Shown here in pieces: positions 12,303-22,903 of a stretch of 64,000 nt of DNA. Each line of letters opens with the position of its first letter. Within the stretch, counting starts at the first letter, position 1. The DNA is taken from the NCBI GenBank assembly GCA_030247885.1, contig JAPDRO010000002.1, positions 1,178,001 to 1,242,000 on the forward strand, in the 5' to 3' direction. A model generated the notes under the pieces. That model had not been told where the DNA came from and ran no database searches. It was given only the letters and a program-made list of their open reading frames with translations. Source of the stretch: Taxawa tesnikishii (nom. ined.). Its lineage: Eukaryota; Ascomycota; Dothideomycetes; Dothideales. A program made the translations under genes and the position numbers.

Positions 12303-14167
12303 CTACGAACTGTCCTTCTTGAGTCCCAGTATCCCCAAAATTCCAGGGTTCATAAGGCCGCCAGTACCTGAAACCTTTCCGCTTTCCGACCACATCTTCG
12401 GCATTGAAGGCCTCTGTTGCTGCTGTGATGGTTGTTCGCTCTGGTGCATCATCGACGGCGCTGGGGGCATGCCACTTCTGGAAGCTTGGACGGCGGTCTC
12501 TGAAACACCACGCTTCAAGCCACGACCCTCTTGGGTGCTAGTAGGACCCTGCCGCCAGTCAAACGGCTTGAGCTCCTTGGGAGGCTCCACATGTCTGACA
12601 GACGTGGCGTCTGGCATGGGCGGGTCGTTTGTCCTGGAAACAGTTGGCCGAGTCGCTACTTGCGGAGTAGTGACCTGAGCGGACGGCGTGCTATAAAGCC
12701 CTTGTCGCCAATCAAAAGGCTTGGTGTCTTTGGAAGCCTCTGCATGCCCAGGAGATACTGCGTCTGGCATAGGTGAATCTGATGTCGCCTGGGAAGTGAA
12801 CCCCTTGTTTAAGGGTGTCACCACAGCGCTTGAGGCGCCACTTTCGTAATGCAGTGGTGGCACATAAGTATCACCAACCTCGGGAATACCAGGCATATGT
12901 GAGGACTTGGCCGTGTGCAGCCACTCTGGCTGTTGGAATGCGGCTTGTTGCTTTGGAGGAGCTCTTGGATAATTGGGTGGTAGCTCGCCAGTTGTGTTTT
13001 CAGATCCTTCACCACCGATCATAGGATGATTCAAAATCGCCTGTGCTGAGGGTCGCTCCAGCGGATTCGGATTCAGAACCCAGGTAAGGAAGTCAACATA
13101 GTCCTTAGAAACGCCAGATTGCAGGAGTCGTTCGGTCCAGATCGCATCATTTCTTTGCTGGTGACCCCTTGGTAGGGTGTATCGTGATTGCGAGTTATTC
13201 TTGTAGTACTCGTCGTTAATCAGGTCGAAATCGTCACATATGGCTTGCTGAATAGCTTGCTCCGCTTCTTGAAGAGAGTGCACGTTCGTGAATTCGTACA
13301 TGCCTGGTTCGTGCCGGTTTATCTGAGCCTGCAGAAGATGACAATACTGCCATTGTGTAAGCACACAACCACATGAGAGGAAGGGAGGTATTTACGATCA
13401 TGCCCCAGCCCCAAATATCTGCTGCTGGGGTGATGAGACTCTGGAAGTGGACCTCAGGAGCACGGTACGCCAAAGGCTGAACCTTGCCATGAGCCGGCTC
13501 CATGACTGTGCTTCCGTTAGAACAAATGATTCAGCAATCAAATTCCTCAGATCTTACCGATTCCGAGATCACCAATCATGGCGATTAGAGAGTGTTCAGA
13601 TGTGGTCTTTTCCGAGGTTTGGCGGAAGCCGTTCACAAAGACGTTTTGCATCTTGAGATCTGGAAAAAGTATCAAACATGGTCCATGATGTCCCACTAGT
13701 CGCTCCTTACCAGCATATACCAATCCTTGTGCATGAATCGCTCGCAACCCAAGGAGGATGCCTCTCATGATGGTCCGAATCTCGCCATCGGTCAGCGGCC
13801 GCATGACCCGTGCATCCCACAGCGTGCATTCTGTAGGCTCAAGAACAACGCGAGGTGGATCGGTAGAGCCCCTCCTTGGTGGGATACGATCGGTTTGTCT
13901 TCTGATATAAGGGCAATCCTTAAAAAGCTCGTGCATGACCATCTCCGATTGGAATGACGGATAAGAAGTACGAAAGTAGTCATCTTCGGCGCCGGGCTGC
14001 TTGATGATAGATACGTGTGATTGTGTTTCGGCGTCTACTGCAGCCCAAACATTGGGTGCGACACCCGGTCTGGGGTTGCCTAGCGGACTGACGACGAGGT
14101 AATCGGCTCCGTTCTCTCCGTAGAGGTGCTGGCCCTCACGCAATGGAGTGACGTTGGTAGATGACAT
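12303..14167 (-). CDS. Divergent protein kinase-like protein
   Basis: This is a eukaryotic protein kinase fold with altered signatures. Exons are 14167-13711, 13659-13558, 13505-13396 and 13346-12303, giving about 570 residues; the introns are 49 to 52 bases. In order, it shows a poor glycine loop (SPLGNPRPGVAPNVWAAVD), a possible beta-3 lysine (VSIIKQP), a catalytic loop YADLKMQN in place of HRDxKxxN, GDLGIG in place of DFG, and RAPEVHF plus ADIWGWGM matching the APE and F-helix regions. The Asp, Lys and Asn of the catalytic loop and the Asp of the metal loop remain, so activity is possible. The C-terminal 270 residues are low-complexity, with repeated KPFDWRQGLYSTPS / KPFDWRQGPTSTQ units. 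I chose the ATG at 14167 for its context CACCATG; 14200 is in frame too. The substrate is unknown. Confidence 0.8.
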
Positions 14168-14854
14168 GGTGCCTGCACGTAACTGTCGCTGATGATACAC
14201 TCAGGTCGAAGACAGTTGATGGAGTTGTTGTAGTAGTAGTAGTAGTAGTAGTAGTAGTACTAGTAGTAGTGGCGGTGGTGGTATTACAAGAACGAGAGTC
14301 AATTGCGTCAATCGATAAATCAAGAAAGAGGAAAGAGGTGCAGGAAAGAGTCCGGAGGGCTTAGGCTTAGGGGACTGCAGGAAATATGGTTCTCAGGCTC
14401 GGCAGGAACTAAGGCCATGTCATGTTGACCTTGTTTAAGGTTCTGTTGACAACGTTCAGCCACGACTGCGGACCAGCCACGAAACATTTCATCATCCTGC
14501 TAAACTTGGAAATGGATGGCCCTGTTTCACACAAGGGCCGTGAGGCGTGTGCAAATTCCCGTTATGATCTCACTCACTAACCCACATTTTCGGATCCCGG
14601 GCGCCGATCAGGGCTGAGGCTCCGCGCATGAGTCAGCAGCGCCGCCGTACATCAGCCGTACAGCACCGGGGTGGCGAACAGAGGACGATTGGACGTAGCC
14701 GTTCATTTTATAACAGACCATTCATTGTAACAGACCATTCTTCAGGTGACGCCCACGCTGATATCGCCCCAATTGTTCATGCATTCCTAGTTCGTTTCCC
14801 ATGTCCCATGCAAACCTTCAGACGATAGTGATAGGGCGCTCCCGCGCACCGCCC
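14168..14854. promoter_or_regulatory. Upstream region of the kinase gene, 3' side of HAK gene
   Basis: This holds the (TAG)n array at 14231-14270, only about 60 bases upstream of the kinase start. Beyond it lies plain intergenic sequence down to the end of the potassium transporter gene. Confidence 0.45.
14231..14270. repeat. Trinucleotide microsatellite (TAG)n
   Basis: About 13 units, with one interruption (TAC) two-thirds along, followed by a decayed GGTGGT tract. It lies in the probable 5' untranslated region of the kinase-like gene. Confidence 0.95.
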
Positions 14855-17658
14855 TTATATGAGTCCCACAAAGCCCACCTCCACCAACTTCTCAACCGGC
14901 ACATCCAACTGCGCGACCTTTGCACGCGTATTCTCCCTCACCCACAAGAACATGCCTAGTAGCGCCCGTTTGAGGAGATTGTTCGATGGCAGGATGCGCA
15001 GCTGTTCTTTGCCTACTAGGTAAAGGGTTTGTGTGCTATAGGCCGTATCGAGGGCGCGCAGCCGAGCCGCAGTGCCCGCATCTTGCACTTCCAGAGTATC
15101 GAGCTCTGTGTCGGTTGACGTTGTCATCGCAGACGTGGCAAGGTTAGAAGTAATCTCGCCGGCGGTGGTGGAGGCGTGTTCAGAGTTAACCGCTGTAGCG
15201 GATCTGGTAGCAATGCGCACGATAGCCTTGCGCACTTCTTCATACACCAGGCGTCCTAGATCAGGGCTCACAACGCGGTCTTTGTACCCATGGCGGATAG
15301 CGAGTCGGTACACATTCTTTGCACTTGTCCGTGCGACCGTGTATCTTTCGTTATCAGCAACATGCGGCACGCTCAGCGCTTTGAGATGCAGCAAAACAAC
15401 AACGTCCATCTGGGCTTCGAATTTACACAAGAATTGCTCGTACACCTGCGGGATCCAGTCGCCAGATTTGTCGAAGAAGATGCCTAGCCCTTTGACAAAG
15501 GTGAGCTCGCCGCCGCCGAAGCGGGGCGCAAGTCGGGGCAAACAGTCGGGTTCTCCCTTTTGAATGAGGCTGGAGAGCGGGAATCGATCCTTGGCTTCCG
15601 AAGCCCACTGCTTTTCTTTGCCATAACGCCAGAGCGTGAAGAAGGAAGCCAGGATGACAGCCAACAAGAGCGTAAACCAGGCGCCGTTGGGGAATTTGGT
15701 GAGTGCGGAGGAGAGGTACAGGCCATCGAACGTGACGAAGGGCAGCCAGATAGCGAAAACGAGGATGGGGTTGGTGCGCCAGACGATCAAGGCAACCAAC
15801 GTAACAAGATTAGTGGTCTAAGACGGAGTCAGTTGCTTTTGACGCGACTGTTGGATAGGGAGGTTAACTGACAATGAATGTGACTAAAATCACGCAAACA
15901 CCATAGGCTTGGCCGAGCTTGGTGGTCTGGGATGGAGTCAGCTGTGCTTTGGCAAGATCATCAGATGGAGAGGTCGACTCACGTTACTGTAGACGGCGGT
16001 AACAATGACAGTACCAACCATCATCAGCCAGTTTGCCCAAGGAATGTAGACTTGACCGTGGAACAGATCGCTTGTGTACACCATCTTAATCTGTGGGAAA
16101 TAGCTGGAATGCATGACTTGAGAAAGGAGCTGGAACGTGCTCGTAATCAGGGCTTGGGATGCGACAACTGCGGCCAGAACAGAGATGACGAGTGAAGGAT
16201 AGAACATTCCCGGCGGAACAGTCTTGAAGAAGGGGTTTGAGTATGCGGTAGGATCGCGGGAGATGTAAGCTGCCTGGCCAATGTATGCGAGGAGGAGGCA
16301 GGGGTAGGCAATGCCGAGCCAGGAAATTTGGATGGCACTGCACGATGTTAGCAAAAGAATCAAGGGCTGACATGGGTCGGTTTACCGTTTGCTGAAAGCA
16401 CCAAGATCCGCGAAAAGTGCCTCTACTCCTGAGAGACATGTAAATGACTCGACCGGGTGGAAGGAGATGGGCCGATACCAACCAGTAAAGCAGAGTAAGA
16501 TTCCGCCAAGAGCTTTCCAACCTTCCGTCTTGTTGCGGATGAAGAAAGCGCCAGCAAAATATGGAGAGAAGGCCTTAAGGACAGTATAGTCGTGCATGGC
16601 CAAGTTCTGCGGGTAGTGTTAGTAGCCGAACTATGGCGAAGAAAGGAAACGCAAACGCACATAGATGCCAAAACTCAGGTTGAAAAACAGCCAGATAATC
16701 ACAACGGGAGCGAAGGTGCTGGCCAGTCTGGCAATGCCCAAAGGCTGAATAAGGAAGAGGAGTATTAGAATCGCACAGCTAACGCCGACAATAAGGCTGC
16801 TTGTGACATTGTCACTGACGATCTCGAGTCCTTGAGAGACCGTTAGCAGCAGTGACGGCTGAAGAGCAAAAGACGCACCCTGGATGGCACCCAGCACAGA
16901 TTGAGCTGGGGTGAGGATACCGTCGGCCATGATCAAGCTCACGCCAAACACAGCAAGAATCTTGAGCGACCCATGTGCCACATTGCTCTTCTCAAGCCAG
17001 CTCCTGACGTTTCGATGGCTGGGCTTCAGCTCTGTGCTCAAATACCGTTCCATTCTCACACCATGGTTCGCTCTGGGGTCCCGTTTCATGATATCGCAGT
17101 AACGGGAAAGGAGGGTATAAATGGCAAATGTACCACCTTCGCCTTCATCGTCGGCGCATAGTACGATCAACACGTATTTGATTGTGACGATGAGTGTCAA
17201 GGACCAGATGATCAGGGAGAGCGCGCCGAGGAGATCGTCGTAGGATGGATCTTCAGAAAAAGTCGAGGAGTAGACATAAAGAGGAGAGGTTCCAATATCT
17301 CCGTAAATGACACCAGTCGATTGGTAAGCCAACCTTCAGAACAGGAATTAGAAGCCGTTAACAGGTGCTGGTATACGAGAAACCACATTACGTACCACAT
17401 GAGCGTCCATCCTTTGAAGACCTTGCACCTGTCAGCGGGTGCGTCCTTCGACCATCATGGCACCACAGGCGCATACCTGCTTCTTTTGTAATCGCGCTCG
17501 TCGACAACGGCATCGACGTCCACAGACCATGCAGATTCGGCATCTTTCTCGAAAATCACAGAACCCTTGCGATGAATAGCGGACTGGGCGTCTCTACCCT
17601 TCACCCTCGCAATGACATCGTCGTCGAACTTAATGCGATCGTTTTCCGCCATGACCAC
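14855..17658 (-). CDS. HAK1: HAK/KUP-type high-affinity potassium transporter
   Basis: This is a plasma-membrane potassium uptake carrier of the KUP/HAK/KT family. Nine exons fit: 17658-17477, 17428-17396, 17333-16879, 16830-16661, 16606-16483, 16428-16386, 16337-15983, 15926-15873 and 15817-14855. Together they give one uninterrupted protein of about 790 residues. Signatures are GVIYGDIGTSPLYVYSS near the first membrane span, DEGEGGTFAIYTLLSRY, GILTPAQSVLGAIQGLE, FADLGAFS, and a long cytosolic C-terminal domain (PRFGGGELTFVKGLGIFFD). The intron at 16878-16831 is a multiple of three and has a CTAAC branch point, so it hides as an open frame; the 16482-16429 intron does the same. Fungal HAK genes are usually induced by potassium starvation; nothing in this sequence tests that. 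The start could be 17658 or 17652. Confidence 0.93.
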
Positions 17659-18907
17659 GGAGGGCTGATCTGATTAGCGGGAAAAGGGAAGCAAGGAGAA
17701 AGTGAATGAAGGGAACGAGACAGACAAGGCGCAGCTCTGAATTTTATTACCCCTAGGAATGCACGCAATCCCACCGTGCCTTATCGCTGACTATACCAGA
17801 TGAACGCGACCTAGTCCTACAGCGGGAGGCATGTGAACGTGCTTACCGCAGTCCGGACTCTAATGTGCATACGAGAAGGTTTACACGTGGTCCTGACGGA
17901 TAGATATCTCTCGGAGCTTTGAAGCAGGGCAGTGTCCTGCGGTATCCAGACCGCTGGCGTGGGGCGGCGGCTGTTCACTGCTCATCACGGGAGATTCCTG
18001 AGATGCGAATTGGAGCAGAAATGCCTCAAACACAGGCGGAGGTTGAGCGCCTGCTCAAAAGTCGCGCACACCGTGTGGGGAGAAGGAAGCCCTGCTTTGC
18101 ACACAGACCTCCTATAGGCCATACAGCCAGAGCCAGCCGCTCATTATCTGTATGGTGTTACAATTTTCTATTAGCGGTCGCTTTTTGTATTGCCTGTATT
18201 GCTTGCAGTCTGCAGAAGAGCCTCGATTTCGCAATTGAAGCCAGATTAAGCTGCTAAGCTCTCGGGCGTCCCGCTAGCATTCCTTCCCGATTGGGCTAGG
18301 CGTCGCCTAAATAAGGTACATCGCCAACATTGCAAACGTTCCATGTGCGAGGCGTATGATAGCCAAGGTAACGATTCTCGGTGCTGCAAGGGTATGTCAC
18401 TGCATCCTGTAGGATTGATCAATGTACGCTACTATGTCGTGAAAGGTGGCTGCTATGGATCTGTTACTCATGCGGGGAGGGGCACGGGGCTTTCTCAAAG
18501 TGTGGAGGAGTGACCGGTCCAGGGGAAAGGAAGGCATTGACCTAGGCTTGGAATCACTCCAGGACATCGTGTCTCACTCTCCTGTTCTACGCAATCCATA
18601 CTCAGCATATCTTTTACCATTCAACTCACCGCCATCGACCAACAGCGCGCAAACCCGGGTACAGTGTCACACTCGGCATCTACCCAGCTTGGCACTCTGC
18701 CCCTCAGATCATTGAGCGGTCACACGATCCAAGTATCCAGACATTTCTCACCTCCTGACCTCGACACCCGCACTAGTCGTACAACTACCTCCGCACCATC
18801 GGAATTGTATTTGCAGGACTTCTGACCCTTCCGACGACACTCGCACCAACTACCATTATCTCCTTGCCCAGGTTGCATCGCAGCCCGCAATAGCAGCCAA
18901 CGGCATC
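17659..18907. promoter_or_regulatory. Shared upstream region of HAK1 and the glutaredoxin gene
   Basis: This is a divergent intergenic region of about 1.25 kb. It contains only short chance frames. A C-rich and TCA-rich stretch just before 18908 looks like a fungal 5' untranslated region. No repeats or RNA gene were seen. Confidence 0.45.
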
Positions 18908-19947
18908 ATGCCTTCTCAACGCCGTCTCAAAGTCATCGGCCTTCTGGTCGCCATATCCATCTGTGTAGTCTTCTACCTGACATCCTCCGCCTCACACACG
19001 CGAAACAGCGAATGGTATACACGGACTGTAGCAGCAATGGATGCACGGGAACGGTCGGCTAAGGAAGCCGCCGATCTTGAGGTCGCAAATAAACTCAAGA
19101 AGGCTGAAGAGTTGGCGCAACTGAAGAAAGAAGAGGTAATGGGAGAGAACACAGTAGCGAAGGCTGCACCGGATTCGCCCATCGCCGGGTTAGGGCAAGC
19201 TGATGCGGGCAAAGAGCAGAGGCCGCTGGCAGAAGATCTCAAGGATGCAGCTGGGAGTGTCAAGGAGGCTGCGGGAAGCGTAAAAGATGAGATCAAGGAC
19301 GCAGTACACGGCGTCACAGATGGGGAGAAGAGTGTAGCGGGCCGCATCTCTTTGAAGGATGCATCGGCAGGCAAGGACGACGGCGTCGCCAAAGTTGGAA
19401 ACACAGGTCCGAAACCATCCGCTCTAGCAGGGGACAAGGAACACGGTCCCGAAACAGCAGAGGATCACGAAGTCGAGGTTGAGTTGAACACGATCCTCAA
19501 GAGAAGTCCCAGTAAGTTCATTCCTCTCCCGCGCAATTCACATTGCGCAACTCCCACTCGCGCTATTCGCTCGTGTAGCCCGCTACTACTCACACGAACT
19601 GGCTAACTCTCTTCCCAGTCATCATTTTCTCAAAATCCTATTGTCCCTACTCTAAGAAGGCGAAACACATCCTTCTCGACACATACAAAATTGTACCCGC
19701 ACCATACGTGGTGGAGCTAGATCAACATCCTCTCGGTCCGCAATTGCAAGCCGCTCTAGCTAAGTCAACCGGCCGCAGAACCGTGCCTAACGTCCTGATC
19801 AATGGAAAGAGCATTGGTGGGGGCGACGATGTCGCGGATTTGGACCACCAAGGCAAGCTCGCGGAGACCGTGTCCAGTATGGGTGGAAAGCGGATTATGG
19901 AAGTCACTAAGCTGGAAGCCAAGGTGGCCCAGAAATTCAAGAGCTGA
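18908..19947 (+). CDS. Membrane-anchored glutaredoxin (Grx6/Grx7-like)
   Basis: This is a single-pass membrane glutaredoxin of the secretory pathway type. Exons 18908-19511 and 19619-19947 give about 310 residues. An N-terminal signal anchor (VIGLLVAISICVVFYLTSS) is followed by a long Lys/Glu/Ala-rich region with repeated KDAAGSVKEAAGSVKDE, and then the glutaredoxin domain. The active site reads CPYS (FSKSYCPYSKKA); TVPNV supplies the cis-proline and GGGDD the glutathione-binding loop. In yeast the related proteins Grx6 and Grx7 sit in the ER and Golgi with the domain in the lumen; that location is inferred here. The stalk of about 170 residues is longer than in the yeast proteins. Confidence 0.88.
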
Positions 19948-20631
19948 AGAAGCTGTGTTGCGTTCGAGGCCAGGCGCAACTTGGTGCTAAGTGCAGGTTA
20001 CAAAGCTTACCATTCCGCTCTGGTTCAGGTCCCATTACTTTCGCCTGTACTTGATACCCCAGTTTAGCAATATAACTTGTGCACGAAGGAACTGCTGTAG
20101 CTTTGCGCCAGGTCGCTGTAAAAGATCGACGTGCCTCCTTGCGATGCCATATCAGTGACTTGACAGGGACACCGAGCAAGTGTGCCTTTGGTTTGGGACG
20201 ACACGTTTCCGCGTTGCTGGGTTTCTGAGATGCACCTGCGCTTCGCACATACTTCCAATACGCAAAGCATCTCATATTCTCGAACTCGAATATCCTCTGT
20301 GAACAACAGTGACGTCTTGCACAACGTGGGATTACTGATCAGGGCATATCGGAGCGAACCTCGAGCTGCAACTTGGTTGTTAGCAGAGGCGAGATGGTAT
20401 TAGGACGCGGACAAGAAGAGCGTTAAATGCCACGATGTTGCACGCAACGATATTCAAGGTAGCAGAGTTCTTGGCATGCATCGCGGGAATACTTCGGCAC
20501 CCGCGCCCGTCAATGCCAAGAGCCGAAATTTGGACTGCTCGACTTTGTGCGCTTGAACTGAACTTTTGAACCTGGTAGAGACGACGACGACCTCGACAAC
20601 CACCCATTAACGCCCACCCGGATCCGTCAAG
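19948..20631. promoter_or_regulatory. Region upstream of RPL9
   Basis: This is the 3' flank of the glutaredoxin gene and the RPL9 promoter. A CGACGACGACC tract lies at 20581-20591 just ahead of the start. No gene is visible. Confidence 0.45.
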
Positions 20632-21409
20632 ATGCTGTACATCCACTCCCAGGAAGACCTCAAGATCCCAGAGGGCGGTACGCGCACTCCCTGAAAAACG
20701 CCTGCCAGCCATACGCAGAACCACTGACAGGATTTCGCTTTGCAGTCAAGGTCCACATCAAGACGCGCATTGTCACCGTCGAGGGTCCCAGAGGTACACC
20801 ACAACGAAATGCAGAAGTTTGGAAGGAACGAGACGTTAACGGGGGCAGGCAAACTCACTAAGAACTTGGGCCATCTCTCTGTGTGTTTCTCGCACCCAGC
20901 CAAGGACATCATCCACATCGAGCTCCACCACGGCGCCCGCAAGGGTGTCGCTACCCTCCGTACCGTTCGCACCCTTATCAACAACCTGATCATCGGTGTC
21001 ACCCGGGGCTTCAAGTACAAGATGCGCTACGTCTACGCTCACTTTCCCATCAACGTCAACATTGAGAAGAACTCCGAGACTGGTCTCTTCGAGGTTGAGA
21101 TCAGGTATGTGGATGTCACCCGGCACATCAGGGCGAGAGGTGATCTGAGAGGGCGGACAATACTGAGATTTTGACAGGAACTTCTTGGGCGAGAAGCTCG
21201 TGAGGAGAGTTTCCATGCAGCCAGGTGTCGACGTTGAGGCCTCGAAGAACGTCAAGGATGAGCTCCAGCTCACCGGTAACTCCCTGGAGGCCGTCTCCCA
21301 GAGCGCAGCCGACATCCAGCAGATCTGCAGAGTCCGTAACAAGGATATCCGTAAATTCCTGGACGGTCTCTACGTCTCCGAGCGTGGAAACATCGTCGAG
21401 GACGCTTAA
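20632..21409 (+). CDS. RPL9: 60S ribosomal protein L9 (uL6)
   Basis: This is a large-subunit ribosomal protein, uL6. Exons 20632-20677, 20746-20793, 20849-21104 and 21178-21409 give about 193 residues, the normal length. The sequence is conserved end to end: [69 protein letters not shown] and [19 protein letters not shown]. Three introns, with the first two close to the start codon, are common in fungal ribosomal protein genes. Splice junctions restore codons exactly, and the frame is undamaged. Confidence 0.97.
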
Positions 21410-22903
21410 GCGCATGGAGTCGGATTTGCGTGTGTTGGATTGCTCTTCATCGGCGAAAATGGCGGGTGGTGCAGCAGCCTGTGCTGCCAGGTTTAGTTTC
21501 ACTACACAGGCAAAATTCGATGACGGCAATTTCATGTTCAAATCGAGTCGAATGACATCGTCTAGCGTTCAAGCGAGCATCGGTCTAGTGACTTCTCTGC
21601 ACACACCCTTTGCATGGGCATTAATCCGCGCGATGAGCTTTCGTTCCGGTTTCTGTTTCCTCCTCTGCTCTCAGACTTCCGCATACGAAAGAACAAAGGC
21701 GTCATACTCTGGTTGCAGTGATTGAGGAGGTGGCAGGTAGGTTACGCAGTAGATAAGGAAGGCACAGATACGGGAGTATCTCACTTTCAACTTTCAGTAT
21801 CACATCATGCTATTTGTTCTATCTAATGTAATGACTACCAGTCTTCTCTCGTTTATGTGCTGACGATCTGTAGTAGCCTTTCATCCCATTTCGTGCTCCA
21901 TCTGCTCCATAAGAATCAGCGTTTATCAAGATCACCATGATCCAGATCCGGGTCTTTCGCTCTCCGTCAACAGACTCAACACTGAGGGGCCTGTTTGAAC
22001 GACTCTCGACCCTGTTGTCCAGCAACAACAGGCTTTTCATCACAAATTACGGACATTGCAACTATGAACCATTCCAATGACCGGTCACTATTGACGCAAG
22101 TGACAAAAGAAAACGTTCTGGACATTGTCGTCGATAATCGAGAAGTTTCTGACTCACAGGTTGCTGAACGCTCTAGGAAGCTCTCACCTCCGCAATAGAA
22201 AGACGTGACAAGCTCTACTGTACTGTAGTGCGAGTGTGGACCACATCCAGGTTGAGGCGCTTAACTTGTACAATTAAAGCGCCAACGAAGGGGTTGTGAG
22301 AAATAGATGATATGGTAGCTCGTCCTGTGGGTGCGAGCATAAGTTAGTCGCGCTGCATTGTTTACCTAATGCGCATGGGAGAAGTGGTTAGCAGACGGAG
22401 AGATTCTCCCGCCGGAGAAGGGTCCTCTACTTATCGTCGTACAGGCTGCAGATCAAAGAGCCAAGACCAGACAAGCCTCGGCATCACCTTTTCGCTCGCA
22501 TCGATTGTATGGGTTTAGCCGCCCTCTACCCAGTCCCCACCGTCCACGTCCTCGTCCTCGTCCACGTCCACGTCCACCGCCCACCTTCCTTAGTCGGAGA
22601 TTTGCATCTTCCTCGGGCTGTCAAAGACACTTTATACTTTGAGGCGGCGGTTAGTCAGGTCAAGCGGCGTCTGTGGCTTCTCTAACAGTACACGGTTCCC
22701 CTCCTCTCTTGCTCCCTATGACAGCCCGCGCGTAACTTATGCGGCACAGCGTCTACGTGAAGTTTGCCTTTCTGTACATGTGTAATTGCGCCGGAGCCCC
22801 ACAACCATAAGCACCACACATGCTACTCTGACATGCAATGTCTTTGTCTGCATGCCAACATCCACAACGACACAGTGGCCCGAAATAGAACAGGGTGTCT
22901 TAC
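21410..22903. promoter_or_regulatory. Intergenic region between RPL9 and the Zn2Cys6 gene
   Basis: This is about 1.5 kb with no coding region I can support. It holds a small (GTCCTC/GTCCAC)n tract near 22548-22584, noted separately. The right part presumably carries the promoter of the regulator gene. Confidence 0.45.
22548..22584. repeat. Hexanucleotide tract (GTCCTC/GTCCAC)n
   Basis: About six imperfect hexamers, drifting from GTCCTC to GTCCAC, in the intergenic DNA. Confidence 0.75.
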
